Shown here: one piece after another, positions 11,221-20,607 of the stretch
How the letters are laid out: each line of letters starts with the position of its first letter
How positions within the stretch are numbered: the stretch's first letter is position 1
Origin: Paraspadella gotoi
Taxonomy: Eukaryota; Chaetognatha
Reading direction: 5' to 3'
DNA length: 64,000 bases
NCBI GenBank assembly: GCA_051294375.1
Contig: JBJCIZ010000009.1
Location: forward strand, 80,184-144,183
Made by a program: the position numbers and the translations under genes
Notes under the pieces: model-generated
Told to the model about the DNA's origin: nothing
Seen by the model: the letters and a program-made list of their open reading frames with translations, nothing else
Database searches by the model: none

Positions 11221-12800
11221 CTTTTTTTTATTATCAAGTAAACTCCGTGGAAATTTTCAAAATTTAACCTGTTTTTTTTATTCTTCAGTGAATAATTCAT
11301 TTTTATTTATTTTTTTTTTTTAGTAGCTCATTTATGCTTATTTTAATTGTATATGTAGTTCTATCTCTTCTTCTTTCTTCTTTTTTTTCTTTTTTCATTA
11401 TCCTCTCTCATTCATACTTTCTCATCATCTCATCTTTTTTCTTTTTCTTTCTTCTTCTTCTCTCTCTCTTCTTCTCTTCTTCTTTTTTCTTTTTTCTTTC
11501 CTCTTCTCTTCTCTCTCTCTGTTTCTCTGTTTTTTTCGTTCGTTTAACTTGTTTTTTTTTCTATTTCTTTTTCCTGGAATCCTATGAATTCTTCCGCTGT
11601 TTTTGTGTTTTCTTACGCGTTCGTCGTCTTTTCGTTTGATTCTTTTTTGATTATTTCGTCTGTTTGTTGTTTCCTATTCCGTGATCGTCGCTCTTATGGT
11701 ACTCATATTGGCGCCTCTATAATTTCTTGGTTCGTTGTACTTTGTCACCTCGGTTCCCGCCGCCAACCGCCGGATTTTTGTGTTCTTAGTCCGATCATCT
11801 CCTTCTGGCCTGGAGTTATTGCTTTTAGGATGATTTTTTTTTTTTCCTCGTGTTTTGCAGATCGTCAAAAAAAGAGAGGAAAAGAGCTCCGCGGAACAGA
11901 GAAGAGACCGCACGGATGTTTTGGAAAAAAGAGCGCCGGGATTACATGTCATTCTTTTGATGAAAATATCGTTTCTCGTTTTTATATTTTCAAAGATGTA
12001 GCGACATCGGGTCTCTTTTTTTTATTTGTTAGTGTCAAGGAAAAGCGTCGAACGCTCGAGGTTTTTTAAAACTTCTTTATTTTGGATGATGTGTAAAAAT
12101 AAGTGATCTCCTTTTTTATTTATTTATTTAATTTATTATTTATTATTTTTTATTTATTTTTTTTTATTTTTTTATTTTTTTTTTATCATTTTATATTCTC
12201 TCTTTTCCTTATTCTTCTTTTCTCTTGATTTTTTTTTCGTTTACTTATTTCTCTTCCTACTATAATCTATAATTCCCTTTCATTATTCTTATTAATCTTA
12301 TTCCTTATATTCTTATCTTATTTTTCTACTTCATAATATGTATTTTCTCTTTCCTTTTTTATTTTCCATATATTTTTTTTTTTTTTTCTATGATTTGTAT
12401 TCTTTAATGTATTCTTACTTCTTTTTTTATTTTTCTATTTTTCATCCATTTACAATTATTTTTTCTTATAATTCTTTCATTCTATTAAAAATTATATTTT
12501 ATATGAAATTTGCATTATTTTTTATAATTTACTATTGTTTTAATCTAACTTATTCTACTTTTCTTTTATATATAGTTTTTTTTTTTCTTATTTTTATTTT
12601 TTTTTTTCTTTTTTTTGTATCTTTAGGATTTTTATTTATAGCAAGTATTTTTTTAATCTATATTAATTTTAAATCTCATATTGTAATATCTTATTATTTG
12701 CTTTTCCTTTTTAATTATAAAAATTAATGTTTTTTTTAGTTTTATCTAATAATTTTTCATATTTTTAATTGGGAAAGGGTAATTGTCTCTCTTTTTATAG
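10157..12800 (+). repeat. T-rich low-complexity block, specific to copy A
   Basis: About 2.6 kb of almost pure T runs on the plus strand with interspersed short unique pieces and a CT-rich stretch (11400-11530). Copies B and C join directly across the corresponding point, so this is an insertion, expansion or assembly artefact in A. The open frames it produces are poly-Phe, poly-Leu or poly-Ser and are not genes. Confidence 0.85.
11690..12160 (+). repeat. Diverged extra copy of the GC-rich module
   Basis: Inside the T-rich block, 11700-11800 and 11855-12075 align with 13445-13735. Shared landmarks are ACTCAT..GGCGCC, CCGCCAACCGCCGG, ATCGTCAAAAA.GAGAGG, AAAAGAGCGCCGGG and GTGTCAAGGAAAAG. A TTTATTTA tract follows both. 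Transitions have removed many CpG sites. It shows the T-rich block carries an old duplicate of its own right flank. Confidence 0.7.
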
Positions 12801-13445
12801 TGCTTTTTTGTTTTTCTTTTTTGTTGACAATAGAAGGGGAGCAGTTCATATCAAAATCTCTAAGGACTCGCGTTCAGAACAGTATGGCAACACCAAATGA
12901 GAGAATGCATTCTTATTCATCAAAAATTTTCAGAATCGAATGTTTAAAAAAAACAAGAGTGAAAAAAAGATATATAACCGAGGAGTTTACAAAGGCTCCA
13001 ATTCATTGATTTAATTATTAAATAACATCGTTTCATGTATGTACACAAAATTGAGGAAAAGGATCCTTTATCATATTATGCCAAACGCTCCCGCCAATAA
13101 CATTAGTTGCTGTTCAGACGTTTTTGATATCGATCGAAATATAATTTAGCCTAGATTCCATAAATGATCTATTTTTTTTTCTTTTATCATAAACCGTTTT
13201 TGTGACGTGAGCACTTGAGGTTGGTCCCATTTGAGTTGGAACTCCCTGTAAAATACATGACTTGGGTAATACTCTGGAATTTCAAAAACGTTTTATCTTT
13301 CGTGAGAAATTCTTTGTTTAGAGCATTAAGCTTGTATGATTCACTCTCTCTCTCTCTCTCTCTCTCTCTTTCCTGCGAAGGTCGAGTCCATGAATCTCCG
13401 CTGTTGTGACGCGTCCTCGTCGTCGTCGTCGTCGTCGTCGTCGTT

Positions 13446-13735
13446 GTTGTCCTCGTGACGTCGCCATGACTCATGGCGCCGTAAATTCTGGCGTGACGTC
13501 ACCGCGGCGCCGCCAACGCCGGTGTGGCTGCCGACACTCCCGGCGCCGGAGATGCGGATTTTTTTTTCTCGGGCGATCGTCAAAAAGAGAGGAAAAGAGC
13601 TCCGGAACGAGAAAGGACGCCGGGTTGGAAAAAAGAGCGCCGGGGCGAGAAAGGACGCCGCATTTTTAAGAGTGCGCCGGGCTGTGTCAAGGAAAAGGAC
13701 GACGCTCGTGGTTTTAAAGCTTCTAACTCTTGGAG
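13446..13735 (+). promoter_or_regulatory. GC-rich module with AP-1 and CRE-type palindromes
   Basis: 13462-13478 is a perfect 17-bp palindrome around TGACTCA (an AP-1 type core). 13493-13502 is GTGACGTCAC, a perfect CRE-type site. Two GAGAAAGGACGCCG repeats and a TTTTTTTTCTCGGGCGATCG element follow. The module recurs at 62425-62705 and, reversed, at 17560-17850, where the CRE core is extended to a 14-bp palindrome. I infer a possible bZIP-responsive promoter or enhancer of the repeat. There is no adjoining open frame. Confidence 0.4.
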
Positions 13736-13755
13736 ATGTAAAAAAGTAACTTTTA

Positions 13756-13808
13756 TTTATTTAATTATTTATTTATTTATAAATTTATATATTTATATAT
13801 TTATATAT

Positions 13809-13895
<87 letters not shown>

Positions 13896-13985
13896 TTTGT
13901 TTATTTATTTATTTGTTTGTTACTTAATTTTTTTGTCCATTATGATTTCTCGATTCCATCTAAAATTTATTTATTTATTTGTTTA
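13756..13985 (+). repeat. (TTTA)n microsatellite
   Basis: Long, nearly pure ATTT/TTTA array starting right after the GC-rich module, followed by a short direct duplication of about 70 bp containing GTTACTTAATTTTT (13918 and 14001). Also present in copy B (62755-62960). Confidence 0.95.
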
Positions 13986-14343
13986 TTTATTTATTTGTTT
14001 GTTACTTAATTTTTGTGTCCATTATGATTTCTCGATTCCATCTAAAATTCGCGATTCCATCGATCAAATCAATTTTCTCTCTTTTTTCCCGATTTTTCGT
14101 TATTCTCTCCAAATTCTAATCTCTTCATTATTCTTAGTTAATCTTTCATTCTTATCTTTTCCTAATAGTTTTTCTTTTCCTTTTTTTCCTTATATTTTTA
14201 TGATTTGATTTGACTATTTCTTTTTTTCTTTTTCATCCAATATTTTTTTTCCTTCTTTCTTCATAATCATTAATATATTTAATTTTTAATGTGAAAATTT
14301 TAAATTTACTTTACTATTGTGTAATTCATATTATCGAATATAT

Positions 14344-14618
14344 GAAATTGGTACAACCAATATAAAAATTATCCATTCATTTAATAAATAAGCTATCTTG
14401 CCCCTGACTCTGGTCAGGCTTTGGTGGTTTAAGGCCTCCATCACTCTTACAAGATAATGACATAGCAGGTCCCTGCAAGCTTTCCATCAAGACTCTCTCA
14501 CAGTCTCGTTTATTCACTCCCAGAGTACCTGGCTTCCCTATCAATGAAGTGGTATAATATTCAAAGAATGTTTCAATTGTATGAAAAGACCACTCCCTTA
14601 ACTTATATATATATAACC
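14344..14618 (+). mobile_element. Short dispersed repeat (R2), copy 1
   Basis: A unit of roughly 230 to 270 bp starting GAAATTGGTACAACC and containing GAGCTATCTTGCCCC-like, ACTCTTACAAGATA, CATCAAGACTCTCTC and CAGAGTACCTGGCTT. The same ordered landmarks occur at 27410-27605. Copy B of the large block lacks it at the equivalent point (about 63305), which shows it inserted. No coding potential and no clear Pol III boxes seen, so the class (SINE or MITE) is undetermined. Confidence 0.65.
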
Positions 14619-14876
14619 TATATATAACTTATATATATATATAACTTTATTTAAACCACTGTGCTTCTTTGAAGCATTATAAAGCAAGATACAATTCAAA
14701 CTCCATTCACAAAATTTCACCCTCACAAAAAATAATCACCCAACCAACCGACTCGGAATCACCCACCTTCACTCCAGAATCACCAGCCCATGGAAATTCG
14801 TTCACGCGTCACAGATTTTTCGGCGCAAAAAAAAAACAACAACAGAACGTCAACTGAAATTAAGGGGGAAATTGAA

Positions 14877-14987
14877 NNNNNNNNNNNNNNNNNNNNNNNN
14901 NNNNNNNNNNNNNNNNNNNNNNNNNNNNNNNNNNNNNNNNNNNNNNNNNNNNNNNNNNNNNNNNNNNNNNNNNNNNNNNNNNNNNNN
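14877..14987. other. Assembly gap (N), GA-rich region
   Basis: 111 N. Copy B reads through this as a GA/GAT-rich run at about 63580-63680. Confidence 0.95.
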
Positions 14988-15134
14988 AGAGAGAGAGAGA
15001 GAGAGACGATACTCAAGGAGATCAGAAGAAATTTAATTAAACGTGTTTGTTGGTTTACATAAATAATTTCAAAGGAAAGACTGAAAATGATGTCTTAATT
15101 GAAAAACATGAAAATCTGTTGTAAAATAAAAAAA

Positions 15135-15393
15135 NNNNNNNNNNNNNNNNNNNNNNNNNNNNNNNNNNNNNNNNNNNNNNNNNNNNNNNNNNNNNNNNNN
15201 NNNNNNNNNNNNNNNNNNNNNNNNNNNNNNNNNNNNNNNNNNNNNNNNNNNNNNNNNNNNNNNNNNNNNNNNNNNNNNNNNNNNNNNNNNNNNNNNNNNN
15301 NNNNNNNNNNNNNNNNNNNNNNNNNNNNNNNNNNNNNNNNNNNNNNNNNNNNNNNNNNNNNNNNNNNNNNNNNNNNNNNNNNNNNNNNNNNNN
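15135..15393. other. Assembly gap (N) near right part of copy A
   Basis: 259 N. Copy B has about 165 bp here (63811-63974): a T run, a GAC repeat, CAAAAACAA repeats and a short unique tail. Confidence 0.95.
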
Positions 15394-15639
15394 GGTCTCG
15401 ATGTTAATATCTTATAATATAATAATAATAATAAAATATAATATCATATTTATTAAATGATTGGATATTTTTTTTCAAATTGGTTGTACCAATTTCATTG
15501 CCCCAGAAATTATTTTTAACCGCATCTTCTAAACTCTTAATCCGTTATCCCGCTGATTACATTTACTACGACGTTTTTTTTGCGGGGCGTTGTTTTATCA
15601 AAATAACCTTTGACTGCCGAGTTTTCCCGCGCGGTTTCT

Positions 15640-15790
15640 GCTCGACTCATCATCGCAAACAATTCCTGCAAAGTTTCGCGAAACATTGCAATGCAACGCT
15701 AAGAAACCATCTGTCTCGAGGGAAACTTAGACCCCCGTTACCATGGGCTGCGCATGCGCGGCTACTCGGAATGTGAGAGCGCTTTTTTTT
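15640..15790 (+). promoter_or_regulatory. CpG-rich segment with NRF-1-like palindrome
   Basis: This 150-bp island of higher GC content contains TTTCGCGAAA (15676-15685) and TGCGCATGCGC (15749-15759), the latter matching the animal NRF-1 site. No gene starts within 1 kb on either strand. 15790-17250 holds only AT-rich noncoding sequence, with a CT-rich run at 16465-16515. Confidence 0.22.
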
Positions 15791-17259
15791 ACGCCTACGT
15801 TTCATAATCACAATTTTGACAAGTTGGCAATTAAATTGGGAATGTTGTGGCCTTAAATACATTGGGAAATTAATTAAGGATTACATTTGGTTGTTATCTA
15901 AATTCGTGACGAAGTCACAGTTTCATCGCTGTGCACGTAGGAGCATTATCACTCGGCGGTTTCTGGCGGCAATGAACATTCGGGTACTACACCAATTTGA
16001 AAAAAATTTATTCCAACATTTAATAATATCTGATATTATATTATATTATTCATATATTATCTATCAAGATATTAACATCGAAGACCTAAAACCATGATGT
16101 TCCGTTCTTCTGGCCTTAAATGTCATGTTACACTGATCTTATTCCACTGATGTATGTTCTTTACATCTCTTTTGTTCATTTCTTTAGTTGTTGATTGTCT
16201 TTTGTGTCGTCGTCGTCTCGTCGTCGTCGTCTTTCGTCATCACCTCTTCGTTAATCTTAAAAAAAACAAAAATTCTTTTTATAATTTACAACAGATATTT
16301 CTATGTTTCTTTTTCTACTTAATGACCATATCATTTTCCAGTCTTGTCACTTTTGAAAATTATTTTATCATGATGAAACCAAACAACACACGTCTTAAAT
16401 GATAAATTTTCTTCTGATCTGCCTTGAGGTATCGTCTTCTACTCTCTCTCATACATCATCATGGTCCTCCTTCTCTCTCTCTCTCGTCTCTCTCTCCTCT
16501 CTCTCTTCTATCTCTCTCGCTTTCAATTTCCCCTCTAATTTCCAGTTGACGTTCTCGTGTTGTTGTTCTTTATTGCTGCAACGGCCTGAGAAAATCGTTG
16601 TGCAGGCTATCGCGTGAACCGAATTTCCATTGGGCTGGGTGATTTTTGGAAGCCTGAAGCGTGGCGTGATTCCGAGTCGTTTGGGTTGGGTGATTATTTT
16701 ATTTGTCCGAGGTGAGTGAATTTTGTGATCTGCTTTATAAAGTTATCTTCCGTAATTTAATCAACTTGTTAATACTGAATTATCAAACTATCAAAGAAAG
16801 TGACAATTGGTTTTAAATAAAGTTAAATATACATCATATATTAATTATTAATAATTTAATAATATATAAATTACATCAATAGCTAAAGTAAATTTAAAAT
16901 TCTTCACTCATTTGCAAAACTTAAATAAGAAACAGAAATGTGTGTCGATGATATCTAATTAGAAACTTAGGCCACAAGATAGCGTAATCTAGCCTTGTTT
17001 TGTTATAGAATTTCTGTCTCATCCGCTTTGTCCATGTGATGACGCCAGAAGACAACACTGCACTTGCTTCCTGTTTCCACAATTGACATTATTAGATAAA
17101 TAACTTTTTTAAAAAAGAAACAGCACATATATACTTTGTGCTTAATAAGTATAGATAAAATTACTAAATCCTTCATAAAATATAAATAAAAATAGAAGAG
17201 TATAGATTGAAAAATCGTTAAGTTCCGATGAAAGGCAAGAAATTTCACATTGATGAAGA

Positions 17260-19235
17260 AAGAACAAAAAGAAGAGCAAAAGCAATCAAATAATTGAATA
17301 AAAGGAGGAAAAAAAAAGAAGTAAGAAATCAACTAGCATTAAATTGGGAAAAAACAGGAAAAAATAGGAAAGCAAGGAAGGAATAGAACAAACGTAAGAA
17401 TAATGAAGAGATTAGAATTTGGAGAGGAATAACGAAAAAATCGCGAAAAAGTGAAGAGAGAAAATAAATATATAAATAAATAATATAATAAATAAATAAA
17501 TAAATAATAATACATATATAAAAGTCACTATTTACATTCTCCAAGAGTTTAAACCTCGGCCGTCCGATCTTTTCCTTGACACAGCCGGACCGCCACTCCT
17601 TTATAACATGCGCCCTGTCCTTTCTCCGCCCCGGACGCCTCTTTTTTCCAACCCGGCGTCCTTTCTAAGTTTCCGGAGCTCTTTTCCTCTCTTTTTGACG
17701 ATCGCCGAGAAAAAAAAAATCCGCATCTCCCGGGCGCCGGGAGTCGTCGGCAGCCACACCGGCCAGTTAGGCGGCGCCCGCACCAATGCGTGACGTCACG
17801 CGCAGGAATTACGGCGCCACCCCTTGAGTCATGGCGACCCGTCACCAGAGGACAACAACGACGACGACGACGACGACGACGCGTCACAACAGCGGAGATC
17901 ATGGACCTCGACCTTCGCAGGAAAGATGAGGGAGAGCGAGAGAGAGAGAAGGAGCATGAGAGGGAGAGGAGAGAGATCTGAGAGAGAGAGAGAGGAGAGA
18001 GAGCCGAGAGTGAATCATTCAAGCTTAATGCTCCTAAACAAAGAATTTTCTCACGAAGGCATATAAAACGTTTTGAAATTCCAGAAGTACTTACCCAAGT
18101 CATGTATTTTACAGGAGTTCCAACTTCCAACAATGGGCGAGCCAACTTCTCAAGTCGCTCACGCGCTCACAAAACAAACCGGTTTTATTTCGATAAAAGA
18201 AAAAAATAGATCTTTATGGGAAATCTTGGCTTAAATTATATTTTCGATCGATATCAAAAACGTTCCTGAACAGCAAAACTAATGTTTATTAAGATTTGCA
18301 TAACATTTCAAAATTACTTCTTCCGTCGCTTCTAACAACATTTTAGGAGATTTTTAACGAAAATCAAAATGAAGGCGATAATAACTTCAGACTTTTGCGC
18401 CGCGTAGATTTCTGACTGCAATCCCCGCTGAATTCTAATGAAAATGGAGATGAGAAGCAGAAGAAAATGTCCCCACGCTCCTCTCTGCGAACTGTTCAAC
18501 TTTTCTGACAATAAAAATAGTGATAGAAAACGACACATTCAAAAGGACACTTGCGAGAAGGTTCCTGGTTCCCAAGGTGACTCATTATTTAAATTGATTG
18601 TATTTTCATTACAACTTTTTATAAGTGCTACTAAATTTTCCTTCCCGAAAGCAGCACGGATCCTCCCTGTAAATAAAGAAAAAACTTGTTATATCACCTA
18701 TAAAAGTGAATCAACTTTGTTGCATTCAGAATAAAACGGCTTAGCCATCCTTCTTTAGCCTGTGAGATCTTATACATTACATTACGATTCTTGCATACAT
18801 TAAACGTATTTTAAGCTAAATAATTACATATAAGTCGTTTTTACACTTATTTGATGGCTACGTACTAAAATACATTCGACAAAAAATGTAGACTGCAAAA
18901 CAAGTCGGGTTTATTTTCCCTTCCAATTTTTTATGGCGTCTCTCCCATAAAAAGTTTATCAGTCACGTCATCTTTCAAGAGGATTCCTACGTCGGTCGTT
19001 CGTTCGTCGTCTTCTTCTCTTCTTCTTTTCTTCTTCTTCGTCGTCGCCATCGTCAATCATCGTCGTCAGTCGCCATAACCTAAACCGCAACCGACGCCTG
19101 CGAAGGATTGTCGCCTGTTAAAGACAGACGCCTGATAAAGACGCACCGTTTTCCCTACGGACGTTCTCTGCCTGTCGCCCTGCCTACTTATGTTCGACTC
19201 TCTCTCTCTTNNNNNNNNNNNNNNNNNNNNNNNNN
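17260..19235 (-). repeat. Large repeat block, inverted partial copy C
   Basis: The reverse complement aligns with copy B 60730-63100 and with copy A 9300-10150 joined to 13075-14190. It includes the (TTTA)-like tract (17460-17520), the GC-rich palindromic module (17560-17850), the GA array (17930-18000) and the TTTATGG..CCATAAA segment (18850-18960). It lacks both the T-rich insertion of A and the SINE of B. It ends at an N gap (19211-19235). Open frames here are shadows of the repeat. Confidence 0.8.
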
Positions 19236-20607
19236 TAAAAATAAAAACGGAGCCGTACGGCGGCGTGATTAGAGATTCGAAGAAATCACCTATTTGACGG
19301 TGCTATTCGCCACGTTATTTCTAATACTATTCAGACAAAACATTTTACCTATGAAAACTCTGTTGGGATGGGATTACTTAAAGGGAAAATACATTCAACA
19401 ACCTAATTTAAACCAAAAATTCATGATTCAATATTAGAAAATGATACGCGAATTAGCAAAACAAACCTAAAGCAAAACTGCTTTATATTCATTGAGATAG
19501 AGTGCAGAGAGTGAAAGAGAGAATGAAAGAGAAATGTTATTTACTAACAATATTAAAGGGTGGGACCAACTCAGCGTCAAAGTGAATTATAGAGCCAGCA
19601 TCTGGCTAAAACTTTAAGGGCTTCCGAAATTGCAACAAAATTTTCAACAGACCATTACCAGAAATCCCATAAGAAATAGTTGTCATGAGCCTTACTAGTA
19701 ATTGGCATAAATATGATGAGCATCCATAATTCCATATATTTCTACAATCTCTACATATTTTTGTTAAGATATTCCGAGGTGCTCTTTTTAAAAGAGAAAA
19801 AAATCATTTAAAAAAAAAAACACAACCATTCTTAATAATTTTATTCTTTCTTTTATTCTATTTCTTTTAATCTTTTCATATGATTATATTTTTTCTGATT
19901 TCTTGATCTTATCAACTTTCTCCCTTCAATTTCTCGATATTCTTTATCAAAATCAGAAATGTTCGACATTTTTGTTCGACTTTCTTTTTTATCGCAAAGA
20001 TTTATTTTCTCTCTTAGTTTGATTAATCGGAATTTACAGCGGGCCCTGTTTATTTCACAATCAAAACTCCGGTCTCTTTTTCCTTTTTTTTTCTTTTCCT
20101 TAATTTTTACATCAGCTCCGCTAATCTTTATTAACTTTTATTTATATTTATTTAATCTTTAGTGATTCCTTCTTTTCTTTCACCCAAGTTTCCTCCTCTT
20201 GGTTTATTTTTGGATTTAAAAAAAATATTTTACGTTTTTAACAATCATTTCTCTTTTTTATTATTATTATTTTTTATTTCATATTTTTTAATTTTATTTA
20301 AACACCATCATGAAATGTTTATTTTTGTGAGGAAACGATAATTTTTTTTGTATCAAATAGCTTTAAAATTCAAACTTAAAAATTATTGAAGCTTTAAAAA
20401 AAAACTATGTATGCCGAGCTGTATATCCTCAATCAAGATCATAATTTTGTTTGCTCTCAATTTTCCTAATTGCATCATATCCTTCCAAAAAAGATAGAAA
20501 AATTATAAGACTTAGATATCTATTTGGACAAAACTCAAAGCTATATAATACATAACATATATTCTATAGAGAATATAAAATATAATAGAACGCTCGATCG
20601 AAACAAA

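Larger units (their letters stand above)
3548..15420 (+). repeat. Large repeat block, copy A
   Basis: This stretch matches 54750-64000 in the same orientation, and in part 17260-19235 in reverse. Landmarks align in order: the minisatellite at 3606, the inverted-repeat unit at 5293, the (GA)n at 7160, the trinucleotide arrays at 8324 and 9590, the GC-rich palindromic module at 13446, the (TTTA)n at 13756, and the tail at 15394. Copy A alone has a T-rich insertion (about 10157-13075) and a short repeat insertion (14344-14618). N gaps at 7759-7768, 8587-8678, 9823-9847, 14877-14987 and 15135-15393 fall at low-complexity sites that copy B reads through. I see no convincing gene; open frames here break differently in the two copies. 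Confidence 0.85.

Noticed and set aside
9992-12727. Several frames of 60-130 codons made mostly of Phe, Leu and Tyr
   Set aside because: They are translations of poly-T DNA, lack conservation in copies B and C, and have no plausible protein composition.
6818-14364. A 7.5-kb element bounded by TTGGTTGTACCAATTTCAT inverted repeats
   Set aside because: The right copy is the head of the R2 insertion, absent from copy B, so it cannot be the end of a larger unit shared by both blocks.
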